From Moraxella sp. FZFQ2102 (GTDB lineage: Bacteria; Pseudomonadota; Gammaproteobacteria; Pseudomonadales; Moraxellaceae), in the NCBI RefSeq assembly GCF_024137865.1, contig NZ_CP099960.1, positions 186,001 through 250,000 on the forward strand: a stretch of 64,000 bases of DNA, in the 5' to 3' direction. The stretch's first letter is position 1. Each line of letters opens with the position of its first letter. This document shows, in pieces, positions 1 through 9,326 of this stretch. The notes beneath the pieces were generated by a model. The model was not told the origin of the DNA. It searched no databases and saw only the letters and a list, made by a program, of their open reading frames with translations. Position numbers and translations under genes: made by a program.

Positions 1-752
1 GTGTGCACACCGTTGGTCAAGCAGCAGCGCGTTATCACTTCAGCCCAAGCACCAGTGTTTATGCTAATATTGGTTCGGCTTTCCGCGCACCAAGTCTGAA
101 TGAACTGTATTATGATTCAAAATCAACTTGGGATGCGACAACTTACCTAACCAAAGGAAATGAAAATCTTGATCCAGAAAAAAGTATCAGCTACGGACTT
201 GGTCTTGATCACCAAATCAATGACAATCTAAGTATCTCATTATCAGGTTTTGCCACCGAAGTCAAAGATTTGATAGCTCTTGATAGCAATTTTGATGTTG
301 ACACAAGCACAAGCATCTCCACCTATCAAAATATCAATAAAGCCAAATTTACTGGTGGTGAATTGGGTGCAAAATATGTACGCGGTGACTACTACGCCCA
401 AGCCAACTATAGCTATGTTGACGCCGAAAATAAAGCCACAGGTCTTGAAATCGCCTATCGCCCAAAACATACAGGCACTTTAACCATCGGTTATGACGAT
501 GGTGTGGTCGGTGTGAGCAGCTCATTGGTTGCGCGCACGGGTGCAAAAACCAGCAATAATACAACCGCCAAAGATGTGCCAGGTTTTGCAACCATTGATT
601 TTGATGCACATTGGAATATTAATCCTTATGTTAAGGTATTTACAAATATCCAAAATATTACAAATAGTGATAATAAATTAGTAGACAATTTTGGCAACTG
701 GTACATCAACGGCGGTCGCCAAGCCAATCTTGGTCTGACTTTCAAATACTGA
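1..752 (+). CDS. TonB-dependent outer-membrane receptor, C-terminal part (cut by window start)
   Basis: The frame is open from the first base, so this is the 3' end of a longer gene; about 249 residues are visible. The segment begins with the barrel motif FRAPSLNELYY, typical of TonB-dependent receptors, continues through alternating aromatic/polar beta-strands (NLDPEKSISYGLGLDHQI, then FTNIQNITNS) and ends LGLTFKY with the C-terminal aromatic residue recognised by the Bam machinery. The FRAP-type motif and the short loops resemble the BtuB (vitamin B12) branch, but the plug domain and TonB box lie outside the window, so the substrate (cobalamin, haem or siderophore) cannot be assigned. A hairpin with a T-run follows the stop. 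Confidence 0.85.
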   Translation, partial: VHTVGQAAARYHFSPSTSVYANIGSAFRAPSLNELYYDSKSTWDATTYLTKGNENLDPEKSISYGLGLDHQINDNLSISLSGFATEVKDLIALDSNFDVDTSTSISTYQNINKAKFTGGELGAKYVRGDYYAQANYSYVDAENKATGLEIAYRPKHTGTLTIGYDDGVVGVSSSLVARTGAKTSNNTTAKDVPGFATIDFDAHWNINPYVKVFTNIQNITNSDNKLVDNFGNWYINGGRQANLGLTFKY

Positions 753-770
753 TCGGATGCACTTTGACAA

Positions 771-798
771 AATGGCTCGCTTTGGCGGGTCATTTTTT
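771..798 (+). terminator. Rho-independent terminator of the TonB receptor gene
   Basis: An 8-bp stem at 773-780 and 785-792 (two G-U pairs) with loop TTTG is followed by six T residues. It separates the receptor gene from the ahcY promoter. Confidence 0.6.
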
Positions 799-822
799 AT
801 GGAAAAAGCGGATGAAATTTGT

Positions 823-828
823 TATAAT
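823..828 (+). promoter_or_regulatory. -10 box of the ahcY promoter
   Basis: A perfect TATAAT lies just upstream of the riboswitch. A start about 7 bases downstream, near 835, would put the aptamer at the very 5' end of the transcript. No clear -35 box is visible. Confidence 0.5.
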
Positions 829-837
829 TATCCGTTT

Positions 838-922
838 GCAAGAGATGTTGCAACCGCTTTTTTAAACGGTCAGGCTTGCTTTTTAGATTTGCGGCTGCGA
901 TTTAAAATAATCAACGACATCT
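838..922 (+). promoter_or_regulatory. S-adenosylhomocysteine (SAH) riboswitch in the ahcY leader
   Basis: The leader carries the conserved SAH-aptamer arrangement. P1 pairs GCAAG (838-842) with CTTGC (875-879), and P2 pairs ACCG (853-856) with CGGT (867-870). The conserved CAGGCTTGC segment closes P1. The pseudoknot helix P4 pairs 843-850 (AGATGTTG) with 915-922 (CGACATCT), eight pairs including one G-U. SAH riboswitches are known upstream of ahcY in beta- and gammaproteobacteria and raise expression when SAH accumulates. Recognition is from base pairing and consensus memory; a covariance-model score was not computed. Confidence 0.82.
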
Positions 923-986
923 GCGTTTTCTTTTTTATGATGATTATCCATCATCTCATCGTTAATTTTTAAAAGGAGTGGACGCA

Positions 987-2351
987 GTGTCTACATTTAC
1001 CGATTATAAAGTAGCTGACATCAGCCTTGCCGACTTCGGTCGTAAAGAAATCCGCCTCGCCGAAACCGAAATGCCTGCTCTAATGGGTCTGCGTAAGCGT
1101 TATGCTGCCGCTCAGCCACTGGCTGGTGCCAAAATCGTCGGCTGTATCCATATGACCATTCAGACAGCCGTTTTGATTGAGACTTTGGTGGCATTGGGCG
1201 CTGAAGTTCGCTGGACTTCTTGCAACATCTTCTCAACCCAAGACCACGCCGCCGCTGCCATCGCCGCTGCTGGTATTCCTGTATTTGCTTGGAAAGGCGA
1301 AACCGAAGAAGAATACGAGTGGTGTCTAGAACAACAAATCCACCAAGACGGCAAACTGTGGGATGCCAACATCATCCTAGATGACGGTGGTGATTTGACC
1401 GCATTGATTCACGACAAATACCCACAAATGCTCGATAAAATCCACGGTATCTCTGAAGAGACCACCACAGGCGTACACCGCCTAATCGAGATGCTGGGCA
1501 ATGGCACACTCAAAGTCCCTGCCATCAATGTCAATGATGCTGTCACCAAATCAAAAAATGACAACAAATACGGCTGCCGCCACTCACTAAACGACGCCAT
1601 CAAGCGTGGTACAGATATGCTTCTATCAGGTCGTCGTGCACTGGTCATCGGCTACGGTGATGTGGGCAAAGGCTCAGCACAGTCGCTACGCCAAGAAGGT
1701 ATGATCGTGCGTGTGTCTGAGATTGACCCAATCTGTGCGATGCAGGCGTGCATGGATGGCTATGAAGTCGTCTCGCCATTCGTCGGCGGCGACCAAGCCC
1801 AAGGCGTGAACACCGCCCTACTTCAAGACACCGATTTGATCGTGACCACCACGGGTAACTATCATGTGTGCAATAGCGAGATGCTAAAAGCCCTAAAATC
1901 AACCGCTGTCGTGTGTAACATCGGTCACTTTGATACCGAGATTGACACTCAGTTCATGCGTGACAACTGGAAATGGGTGGAAGTCAAGCCGCAAGTGCAT
2001 CAAGTCTATCGCTCAGACAGCGATGATGACTATCTCATCTTGCTGTCTGAAGGTCGCCTAGTAAACCTTGGCAATGCCACAGGTCACCCATCGCGCATCA
2101 TGGACGGCTCATTTGCCAACCAAGTACTGGCGCAGATTCACCTGTATCAAGAAAAATTCGCTGATTTGCCTGCTGCTGACAAGCCAAGCAAAGTCTATGT
2201 CAAGGTACTGCCAAAGAAACTTGACGAAGAAGTGGCTGCTGCGATGGTTGCAGGCTTTAATGGTGTCATCACCAAACTTACCCAAAAACAAGCCGACTAT
2301 ATCGGCGTATCGGTCGATGGTCCATTCAAGTCAGATGAATACAAATACTGA
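987..2351 (+). CDS. ahcY: Adenosylhomocysteinase (SAH hydrolase)
   Basis: Cleaves S-adenosylhomocysteine to adenosine and homocysteine in the cytosol, removing the product inhibitor of methyltransferases. The protein (454 aa) shows the NAD-binding segment [16 protein letters not shown], the substrate-site stretch [20 protein letters not shown], the GHFDTEID block and the C-terminal [11 protein letters not shown] ending typical of the family. GTG at 987 is chosen because AAGGAG (972-977) lies 9 bases upstream; an in-frame GTG at 978 directly abuts that site and is unlikely to be used. The riboswitch upstream implies induction by SAH. A strong terminator follows, so metF is a separate transcription unit although functionally linked. 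Confidence 0.97.
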   Translation: MSTFTDYKVADISLADFGRKEIRLAETEMPALMGLRKRYAAAQPLAGAKIVGCIHMTIQTAVLIETLVALGAEVRWTSCNIFSTQDHAAAAIAAAGIPVFAWKGETEEEYEWCLEQQIHQDGKLWDANIILDDGGDLTALIHDKYPQMLDKIHGISEETTTGVHRLIEMLGNGTLKVPAINVNDAVTKSKNDNKYGCRHSLNDAIKRGTDMLLSGRRALVIGYGDVGKGSAQSLRQEGMIVRVSEIDPICAMQACMDGYEVVSPFVGGDQAQGVNTALLQDTDLIVTTTGNYHVCNSEMLKALKSTAVVCNIGHFDTEIDTQFMRDNWKWVEVKPQVHQVYRSDSDDDYLILLSEGRLVNLGNATGHPSRIMDGSFANQVLAQIHLYQEKFADLPAADKPSKVYVKVLPKKLDEEVAAAMVAGFNGVITKLTQKQADYIGVSVDGPFKSDEYKY

Positions 2352-2367
2352 TTAGCCATACTCACAC

Positions 2368-2404
2368 AAGGCGATAAGATAGGGTTCTTATCGCCTTTTT
2401 CTTT
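2368..2404 (+). terminator. ahcY terminator
   Basis: A perfect 12-bp stem (2368-2379 with 2386-2397) with a six-base loop is followed by a T-rich tract. Confidence 0.9.
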
Positions 2405-2429
2405 GGAATTTACTAACATCTATTTGGCA

Positions 2430-2458
2430 TTAACAAACTGCCAAAAATCTGCTATAAT
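2430..2458 (+). promoter_or_regulatory. Probable metF promoter
   Basis: TTAACA (2430-2435), 17-base spacer, TATAAT (2453-2458). The predicted start leaves a leader of about 65 bases before metF. Confidence 0.6.
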
Positions 2459-2528
2459 TGAATAATTTTAACAAAATTGATAAATCCTATAATCGTTTGA
2501 TTTATCTTGATAATTTTAGAGAGCCATC

Positions 2529-3545
2529 ATGAGCCAAGACACCCTAAATCGCCTTGCAGCGATTGAAAAATTATTAAATGAACTAAAATCTGATATTAAA
2601 AATCAACAAACTGTACAAGCCACGACAGCCACCAAGCCTGCCGAAGTAGCCACCCAAATCAAAGCCGAAGTAAAAAAACCTACGCCAAAAACACCAAGCA
2701 GTGCCAAAGTGCCATTTTCGTTTGAATTCTTCCCTGCCAAGACTGACGAAGGTCAAGACAAGTTACTTAGCGTCTTTGATGAGCTGAACGCTCTGAACCC
2801 AAAATACTTCTCAGTTACCTATGGTGCTGGTGGATCGACACGTGAACGCACATTAGGCATCGTCAAGGCGCTCATCGAAAAAGGCAGCACGCCAATCGCT
2901 CCACATATGTCATGCATCGGCGACACCAAATCACAAATCGGCGAGCTACTGGATTATTATAAAGCACTGGGCGTGGATCGCGTGGTGGCACTGCGTGGTG
3001 ATTTGCCATCAGGTCAGGTCGGCTATGGCGAGCTGCCTTATGCACTGGACTTGGTCAAATACATTCGTGAACACAGTGCCGATCACTTCTCCATCAAAGT
3101 TGCCGCCTATCCTGAGATGCATCCACAGGCGCGTAATTTTGAAGCAGATATTGATAATCTAGTTGCCAAATATCACGCTGGCGCAAACGAAGCCATCACC
3201 CAATTTTTCTACAATCCTGACAGCTATTTGTTCTTGCGTGATCGCTTGGCAAAAAAAGGCGTGTATCAAGACGATTTCCCCATCATCGCAGGTATCATGC
3301 CAATCACCAACGCATCAAACCTAATCCGCTTTGCAGATGGCTGTGGTGCTGATGTCCCACGCTATATCCGCAAACAGCTTGCCGACTATGGCGATGACAA
3401 AAAATCCATCCGCCAATTTGGCTTTGATATCGTGCATCAGCTGTGCGAACGCTTGATTAGTGAAGGCGTGCCAAGCTTGCATTTTTATAGCATGAACCAC
3501 ACCGAGCCAAACAAAGCCTTGGTCGAAAGCTTAGGATTAATTTAA
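2529..3545 (+). CDS. metF: Methylenetetrahydrofolate reductase with N-terminal extension
   Basis: Reduces 5,10-methylene-THF to 5-methyl-THF for methionine synthesis. The catalytic TIM-barrel begins near residue 60 with FSFEFFPAKTDEG, followed by SVTYGAGGSTRERT, APHMSCIG, VVALRGDLPSG, KVAAYPEMHP and ITQFFYNPDSY, all family hallmarks. The protein is 338 aa, about 50 longer than usual. The extra N-terminus is a predicted amphipathic helix (LAAIEKLLNELKSDIKNQQ) plus a Lys/Ala/Thr/Pro-rich linker. No in-frame ATG lies between the first codon and the barrel, so the extension appears to be real unless a rare start is used. A long hairpin terminator follows. Confidence 0.95.
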   Translation: MSQDTLNRLAAIEKLLNELKSDIKNQQTVQATTATKPAEVATQIKAEVKKPTPKTPSSAKVPFSFEFFPAKTDEGQDKLLSVFDELNALNPKYFSVTYGAGGSTRERTLGIVKALIEKGSTPIAPHMSCIGDTKSQIGELLDYYKALGVDRVVALRGDLPSGQVGYGELPYALDLVKYIREHSADHFSIKVAAYPEMHPQARNFEADIDNLVAKYHAGANEAITQFFYNPDSYLFLRDRLAKKGVYQDDFPIIAGIMPITNASNLIRFADGCGADVPRYIRKQLADYGDDKKSIRQFGFDIVHQLCERLISEGVPSLHFYSMNHTEPNKALVESLGLI

Positions 3546-3552
3546 TTTATCC

Positions 3553-3615
3553 AAAAACCGTCCATGAGTTGATGCCAGTTTATATGAGTATTGACTCATT
3601 ACGGTTTTTAATTTT
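3553..3615 (+). terminator. metF terminator
   Basis: AAAAACCGT (from 3553) pairs with ACGGTTTTT (3601-3609), and an inner ATGAGT/ACTCAT extends the stem; T-rich sequence follows. Confidence 0.7.
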
Positions 3616-3637
3616 TCTTAGCATTTATTGATGAATC

Positions 3638-4366
3638 ATGTCCAGATTTTTTATTGATACGCCTTTATCCACGACGCTCATCGGTCAAAGCATCACGCTA
3701 CCAGATGGCGTCTATCATCATTGGTGCAAGGTTTTGCGTGCCAAAGTGGGCGACACTGCGGTGCTATTTGATGGTACAGGTGGTGAATATACGGCAGAAT
3801 TGATTAGTATTGATAAAAAATCAGCACAAGCCAAGCTCCATGCCCATAACCCCATCAACCGCACACCGCCTTTTGCAGTCAGTATCGGGCTTGTGATGAG
3901 TCGTGGCGATCGCATGGATTATGCCATCCAAAAAGCGTGTGAAATGGGCGTGTATCAGATTCAACTACTGACCAGCGAACGCTGTCAAGCACATCTAAAA
4001 TATGAGCGAGATTTTAAGAAAATCGAACATTGGCAAGGTGTGGCAATCGCCGCTTGTGAGCAATGTGGATTGAACATCATTCCATCCATCGCTCCGCCTG
4101 TACCGCTTGAGTCATGGGTAGCAGATTGTGCAGATGCGCTAAAATTGGTACTGGCTTTGTCAGATGGCAGGCCAAGCTTTACCAGCCCCTTGCCTGACAC
4201 CATCGCCCTACTTATCGGCGCTGAAGGCGGTCTATCCCCGACCGAGATTGACTTTGCCATCGAGCATGGCTTTGTACCTTGGACGATTGGCGAGCGAGTA
4301 CTACGCACCGAGACTGCCCCTGTGGTGGCTTTGACGGCGTTGCAGATTATTAATGATTTGAGTTGA
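3638..4366 (+). CDS. rsmE: 16S rRNA (uracil1498-N3)-methyltransferase
   Basis: SPOUT-class methyltransferase that methylates U1498 of 16S rRNA in the decoding region. The 242-aa protein has the N-terminal PUA-like region (HHWCKVLRAKVGD) and the knotted C-terminal SAM site, seen as IALLIGAEGGLSPTEIDFA and GERVLRTETAPVVALTAL. The length is normal. It is convergent with folP, and the roughly 80-base AT-rich gap shows no convincing hairpin. Confidence 0.95.
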   Translation: MSRFFIDTPLSTTLIGQSITLPDGVYHHWCKVLRAKVGDTAVLFDGTGGEYTAELISIDKKSAQAKLHAHNPINRTPPFAVSIGLVMSRGDRMDYAIQKACEMGVYQIQLLTSERCQAHLKYERDFKKIEHWQGVAIAACEQCGLNIIPSIAPPVPLESWVADCADALKLVLALSDGRPSFTSPLPDTIALLIGAEGGLSPTEIDFAIEHGFVPWTIGERVLRTETAPVVALTALQIINDLS

Positions 4367-4448
4367 GTGGGCGATAATTAATTGAGTAATAAGTTGATAT
4401 TTTTTAATATATAATTAATTAACTTAATAAAATTTACCCAATTTTCAC

Positions 4449-5330
4449 TCACTCGCCATAAATCTGCTGCCACATCGACAGCATCTGTACGCTTTTGGCG
4501 ACATCATGCACACGCACGATGCTTGCACCTTGTTGTACCGCCAATAGCGACATCCCTGCACCGATGATGTCTCGATCATGTGGCTGATGGTTTTGTAGGC
4601 TATCCAACCCCGTACGCTGCAGTATCTCACCCAAAAACCGCTTACGAGACACGCCAAACAACATCGGCAACTCAAACTGCCGAATAAAAGTGCCCAACTG
4701 CGTCATCAACACCTGATGATACTCATAAGTCTTGGCAAAGCCCATACCGACATCAATCACCAACTGCTCACGAGCCACCCCAGCTGACACCGCCCGCTCA
4801 ATGCTGTGCGACAGCTCATCGATGACTTCTGCGACGACATCATCATACACTGCTAAGTCATCCATCGTATCAGGCTCACCGCGGCTATGCATCAGTATCA
4901 CAGGCACGCCAAGAGACGCCGCCATCTCTACCGCCCCATCTCGTCGCAGCGCTCGCACATCATTGATGATATCCGCCCCTGATTCAATACCTGCCTGCAT
5001 CACCTGAGGATTGCTAGTGTCCACTGATAGCCAAATCTCATCGCCAAAATGCTGACGAATCGCCTGCACCACAGGCACAACTCGCCGAAGCTCTTCATCC
5101 GTGCCGACTGCTGTCGCATTGGGACGTGTCGATTCGCCACCGATATCGATGATATGCACGCCATCAGCAATCATCGATTCGGCATGGGCAAGCGCCCGAT
5201 CCACGCCATGATAGCGACCGCCATCAGAGCACGAATCTGGTGTGACATTTAAGATTCCCATCACCTTCGGCGTGGACAAATCCAATGTCTTGCCGTGTGC
5301 GTGTAGCTGTCTGATTGCTCGCTGTGACAT
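4449..5330 (-). CDS. folP: Dihydropteroate synthase with divergent pocket residues
   Basis: Condenses p-aminobenzoate with dihydropterin pyrophosphate in folate synthesis and is the sulfonamide target. Family motifs are clear: GILNVTPDS near residue 25, IDIGGESTRPNA, LSVDTSNP, IINDVRA, GVSRKRF and VRVHDV. Several pocket positions differ from the usual pattern. The Phe of NVTPDSF is Cys34 (codon at 5229-5231), the usual MHMxGxPxTM reads MHSRGEPDTM, and the usual DPGFGFGK reads DVGMGFAK. The E. coli equivalent of Cys34 (Phe28) is a known sulfonamide-resistance position, but whether this enzyme is less sensitive is inference. Length (293 aa) is normal. Confidence 0.94.
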   Translation of the reverse strand: MSQRAIRQLHAHGKTLDLSTPKVMGILNVTPDSCSDGGRYHGVDRALAHAESMIADGVHIIDIGGESTRPNATAVGTDEELRRVVPVVQAIRQHFGDEIWLSVDTSNPQVMQAGIESGADIINDVRALRRDGAVEMAASLGVPVILMHSRGEPDTMDDLAVYDDVVAEVIDELSHSIERAVSAGVAREQLVIDVGMGFAKTYEYHQVLMTQLGTFIRQFELPMLFGVSRKRFLGEILQRTGLDSLQNHQPHDRDIIGAGMSLLAVQQGASIVRVHDVAKSVQMLSMWQQIYGE

Positions 5331-5500
5331 AAAAAACTCACTTCATCCCAAAAATGCCTTATAATAGCATAAGTTGCAGTTTAAGTGACACATTCGATGG
5401 TAAGTGGTACACCAAAATTCCCCATCATCATCCCATGCGGTCGCTTGCTGATTAATTGGTTAAAATTTATTTATAATAATATTTATCATAAGGATAAAAT

Positions 5501-6925
5501 TTGCAATATTTTGACAGACATGAAGGTGGCGACAATGCCATCTTGGTTCACCTAGATATCCATCAAATCATCGATCCTGATGATTTAGAAGAGTTTCGCC
5601 TGCTTGTACATTCAGCTGGGGCAAACGAAATCGAAATCATCACAGGCAGCCGTAGTAAGCCACACGCCAAATACTTCGTCGGTACAGGTAAAGCGGACGA
5701 AATCGCCGATGCCGTGCGTCGTTTTCGTGATAGCACCGATGGCGAAAAAGGCGATGTGGTGGTGATTTTTAATCACACACTCACCCCAAGCCAAGAGCGA
5801 AATCTTGAAAAAATCCTAAAATGTCGCGTGCTTGACCGTACAGGATTAATCCTTGATATTTTTGCTCAGCGTGCTCGTACTTATGAAGGTAAATTACAAG
5901 TAGAATTAGCACAACTCAACCATCTAGCGACTCGGCTGGTGCGTGGCTGGACACACCTTGAACGCCAAAAAGGCGGTATCGGTCTGCGCGGCCCTGGTGA
6001 AACTCAGCTAGAAACTGACCGCCGATTGCTACAAATCCGTGTCAGTCAGCTCAAGGCCAAGCTCGATAAGGTCAAGCAAACTCGCGCCCAAGGTCGTGCC
6101 AAACGCCAAAAGTCCGAAATCCCTACCGTCTCATTGGTCGGCTATACCAACGCTGGCAAGTCCACACTCTTTAACCGTCTAGCCGATGACAACATCTATG
6201 CTGCCGATCAGCTATTTGCCACCCTTGATCCGACACTTCGCCGTGTCAAATGGCCTGGTGTCGGTAATGTCGTACTGGCGGATACCGTCGGCTTTGTACG
6301 TCATCTACCGCATGAGCTGGTCGAAAGCTTTCATGCAACACTCGAAGAGACGCTTGAAGCCGATCTGCTACTACACGTCATCGATACCGCCAGCGAAGAT
6401 CGCCATGAGCAGATCGCCGCGGTCAATGATGTACTCGCCCAAATCAAAGCCGATGCACCGATTTTACTTGTGCATAACAAAATCGACAAAAGCGGCGAAC
6501 CACCTGCCATCTATTATCAAGATCATGGTGTGCCGCATCGCGTCTATGTCTCCGCTCGTGAAAATCTAGGCATCGATCAGCTGATGATCGCCGTACAAGA
6601 GCTGCTCTCAGGCGAACTCAAAGAGTTTACACTCACCCTGCCTTATCATGCTGGCGGACTCAAAAACACCCTGCACGGTCTGGGTGTCATCACGGACAGC
6701 AGCTATGATGAGATGGGCAAAGAAGTACTACAAGTGCTACTTGCACCCAGCAAGCTACAGCAGCTACTCGGTCAATACGCACTGGATGCTGATGAAGTCC
6801 TACCAAAAGCTCAGGCGGATAGCCTAAAACCAGTGCTTGAGCCTTTTGAGGTGGTGCTACAAAATAATATCACAAATGAAAATAGCGAACATTTAGATGA
6901 AGAACTTGACCCATTTTGTCGATAA
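5501..6925 (+). CDS. hflX: HflX-family ribosome-associated GTPase
   Basis: GTPase that binds the 50S subunit and splits stalled ribosomes. The 474-aa protein has the N-terminal HflX domain (GSRSKPHAKYFVGTGKADEI; KGGIGLRGPGETQLETDRR), a P-loop GYTNAGKSTLFNRL, DTVGFVRHLPHEL (switch II/G3) and HNKID (G4). The start is TTG at 5501, supported by AAGGA at 5490-5494 six bases upstream; no suitable ATG is near. A TATAAT at 5472-5477 may be its -10 box. Unlike E. coli, hfq is not adjacent. Confidence 0.94.
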   Translation: MQYFDRHEGGDNAILVHLDIHQIIDPDDLEEFRLLVHSAGANEIEIITGSRSKPHAKYFVGTGKADEIADAVRRFRDSTDGEKGDVVVIFNHTLTPSQERNLEKILKCRVLDRTGLILDIFAQRARTYEGKLQVELAQLNHLATRLVRGWTHLERQKGGIGLRGPGETQLETDRRLLQIRVSQLKAKLDKVKQTRAQGRAKRQKSEIPTVSLVGYTNAGKSTLFNRLADDNIYAADQLFATLDPTLRRVKWPGVGNVVLADTVGFVRHLPHELVESFHATLEETLEADLLLHVIDTASEDRHEQIAAVNDVLAQIKADAPILLVHNKIDKSGEPPAIYYQDHGVPHRVYVSARENLGIDQLMIAVQELLSGELKEFTLTLPYHAGGLKNTLHGLGVITDSSYDEMGKEVLQVLLAPSKLQQLLGQYALDADEVLPKAQADSLKPVLEPFEVVLQNNITNENSEHLDEELDPFCR

Positions 6926-7035
6926 TGGGTAAACTGTCAAAATACGCTAATTACTTGTATTTATTAGAGTTTACAGGTGTAACCCAATCAATAATGGCGA
7001 AATTTTGGTACATAATCGCCCAACAAGGATGAAGT

Positions 7036-7437
7036 ATGAAACTACCCGTGCACTCAGGTAAATTTTGGCTTGGTATGCTCGCCACCATCATCATTGTCGT
7101 GGCGGTACGTGAGCTCGCCTTGGTGGTCTGCACTTATTTTGGAATGCCGACTGCGGCAAATATCGTGGGCTTGGTCAGCTTATTTATCGCACTGATTGGT
7201 ATGCGTATGACGATTGGGTTGCCTGAGTGGCTCAGCTACTCATCGAGTGTGCTACTGGTGGATAGCGGCTTTGCATTTTTGCCGGTGTCTGCTGGTGCCG
7301 GGATATTGTTGTTTGGGCTTGGGTCGGATTTATTACCTGTGTCGGCAGTGATTATCATCAGTACGCTGATTCCGCTGTGGGCATTTGCCAAGCTCTCAGC
7401 AGCATGGCTCAAAGGCTCTGAACAGGATAAGGAGTAA
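7036..7437 (+). CDS. LrgA/CidA-family holin-like membrane protein
   Basis: A 133-aa protein with about four hydrophobic segments, preceded by a good ribosome site (AAGGATGAAGT). Its size, topology and the LrgB-type gene three bases downstream identify the LrgA/CidA partner of a holin-like pair. Such pairs have been linked to murein hydrolase control and, more recently, to small-metabolite transport; the substrate here cannot be read. The sequence is divergent, so the call leans on context. Confidence 0.75.
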   Translation: MKLPVHSGKFWLGMLATIIIVVAVRELALVVCTYFGMPTAANIVGLVSLFIALIGMRMTIGLPEWLSYSSSVLLVDSGFAFLPVSAGAGILLFGLGSDLLPVSAVIIISTLIPLWAFAKLSAAWLKGSEQDKE

Positions 7438-7440
7438 GCC

Positions 7441-8139
7441 ATGCCACAGATTGACAGCACCACCATCATCATTGCCTTTATTGTGACACTGATTGCTCAT
7501 ATCAGCGCCAAATATGTACTTCGCTATCTGAATCGCTACATTCGTGGCGTACCGATGATTATCATCGCCATCGTGATTACGCTGATTTTGCTGCTGATTA
7601 TTCAGTTGGATTATGCCACTTATTATGCCAATGCCAAGCCTGTATTTGACCGCTTGCTGGGCTATAGCACCGTGCTACTTGCCGTGCCACTGGCTGGGAT
7701 GGATTTTAAGGGACTACCTGTCAAAAAACTCTCCATCATCGTCGTACTTGCAAGTCTCGTCGGTGCCATCGTACCAATGTCACTCAGCTACCTGTTTGCA
7801 CTAAATATGGACACCATCTTGGCATTTGCCACTCGCTCAGTGACGACACCTGTTGGTCTATCAGTCGCCCAAATCATCGAAGCACCGTTGGTGATGGCAA
7901 ATCTGATTATCATCGTCTCAGGCATCCTAGGTGCAGGGATGTGTCGTATCTTATTTCGCAATATCAAAGATGAGCGCGCACAAGGCTTGGCACTTGGCTT
8001 GGTGGCACACGCCATCGGCACAGTCGAAGCATGGACCATCAGTCCGACGGCTGGACGCTATGCCGCCTTTGGACTTGCCATCAATGGGCTAGTGACCGCT
8101 GTATGGTTGCCGATGGCAGTGCTGTGGTGGCTTGGCTAA
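7441..8139 (+). CDS. LrgB/CidB-family membrane protein
   Basis: A 232-aa polytopic protein with the LrgB hallmark regions: FATRSVTTPVGLSVAQ (usual SxTTP) and GLALGLVAHAIGTVEAW (usual GxASHxxGT). It follows the LrgA-like gene by three bases and must be co-transcribed. It probably works with it as an antiholin-like or transporter complex in the inner membrane. A bidirectional terminator ends the pair. Confidence 0.85.
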   Translation: MPQIDSTTIIIAFIVTLIAHISAKYVLRYLNRYIRGVPMIIIAIVITLILLLIIQLDYATYYANAKPVFDRLLGYSTVLLAVPLAGMDFKGLPVKKLSIIVVLASLVGAIVPMSLSYLFALNMDTILAFATRSVTTPVGLSVAQIIEAPLVMANLIIIVSGILGAGMCRILFRNIKDERAQGLALGLVAHAIGTVEAWTISPTAGRYAAFGLAINGLVTAVWLPMAVLWWLG

Positions 8140-8212
8140 AACAACATTTGAACACCGATCACATCTCAATCATCAGTATCAATTTTCAGATTTACCACTT
8201 TTACTTAAAGAA

Positions 8213-8248
8213 AAAAATAACCACGATATAAGAATCGTGGTTATTTTT
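8213..8248. terminator. Bidirectional terminator between lrgB-like and fabI
   Basis: A perfect 15-bp inverted repeat (8213-8227 and 8234-8248) with a six-base loop has A-runs on the left and T-runs on the right, so it can serve both convergent genes. Confidence 0.9.
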
Positions 8249-8262
8249 ATGCTTATTTAGCC

Positions 8263-9084
8263 TTATTCATCATCAGATGCCATCGCCATGATTTGCTCAC
8301 TGATAGCAACAGTATTAAAGCCTGCATCAACGAACAGGATTTCACCTGTCACACCACTCGCCCAAGGTGATAGTAGGAATAAGGCGGCATTACCCACTTC
8401 TTCTTGGCTGACATTGCGTTGTAGCGGTGCGATTTTTTCGCTGACATCGAGCATACGGCGGAATGATTTGATACCGCTGGCTGCTAGGGTGCGGATTGGA
8501 CCTGCACTGATGGCATTGACGCGGATACCTTCACCACCCAGTGATGATGCTAGGTAGCGTACTGATGCTTCTAGGCTAGCTTTTGCCATACCCATGACAT
8601 TGTAGTTCGGCAGTACTGAGATACTACCTTCGTAGGTCAGGGTCAATAGCGAACCTTGACGCGCAGCAAGTAGCTCACGACCTGCTTTGGCAAGTGCCAC
8701 AAAGCTGTAGCTTGAGATGTCGTGGGCGATTTGGCTACCTTCACGCGTGGTCGCATTGGTAAAATCACCATCTAGCTGATCTGCTGGCGCAAAGCCGATG
8801 GCGTGTACGATACCATTGACACCACGATCATCGCCATTGCCCCAGTGTTTAGCCACTTCGACAAAGCACGCTTCGATAGAGGCATCTGATGCGACATCAC
8901 ACTCAATCACTGCGGTGGCATTGAACGCTTCGGCTGCCATATCGACACGCTTTTTGATTTTGTCATTTGGATAAGTCAAAATCAGCTCTGCGCCTTCGCG
9001 GTGCAAGCTCTCAGCAATCGCCCAAGCGATAGATAGTTTACTGGCGATACCAGTCACAACAAAACGCTGACCTTTTAGTAGCAT
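8263..9084 (-). CDS. fabI: Enoyl-[acyl-carrier-protein] reductase (NADH)
   Basis: Last step of each fatty-acid elongation cycle and the target of triclosan. The short-chain-reductase fold shows [15 protein letters not shown] at the nucleotide site, [14 protein letters not shown], and the catalytic pair in [13 protein letters not shown] (Tyr-x6-Lys). [16 protein letters not shown] follows. Length (273 aa) is slightly above E. coli because of a small insertion near [14 protein letters not shown] lies upstream of the ATG. A weak TATAAT on the minus strand at 9127-9132 may be its -10 box. Confidence 0.96.
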   Translation of the reverse strand: MLLKGQRFVVTGIASKLSIAWAIAESLHREGAELILTYPNDKIKKRVDMAAEAFNATAVIECDVASDASIEACFVEVAKHWGNGDDRGVNGIVHAIGFAPADQLDGDFTNATTREGSQIAHDISSYSFVALAKAGRELLAARQGSLLTLTYEGSISVLPNYNVMGMAKASLEASVRYLASSLGGEGIRVNAISAGPIRTLAASGIKSFRRMLDVSEKIAPLQRNVSQEEVGNAALFLLSPWASGVTGEILFVDAGFNTVAISEQIMAMASDDE

Positions 9085-9326
9085 AATTTTTGTCCTTTGT
9101 TTGGATAAAATTGATAAATTGGCGGTATTATAGCACGGTTTTTGAAATTGTGCAGTAAAATTAGTACAAATGTAAACTTAATATCACACTCACACACCCG
9201 CCCAATCACCACACCCAAGCTTGTGATAAATTTCTCCAAAAATCGCAATAAATCCCAATAAAGGCTTTAAAAAATTGCCGTTTTGCGTTAAGCTATGTTG
9301 TTTTCATTCATTATTCATCAAAAACC

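Noticed and set aside
757..972. Open frame of about 70 codons between the TonB receptor and ahcY
   Set aside because: It covers the terminator and the riboswitch and lacks a ribosome site and protein-like composition.
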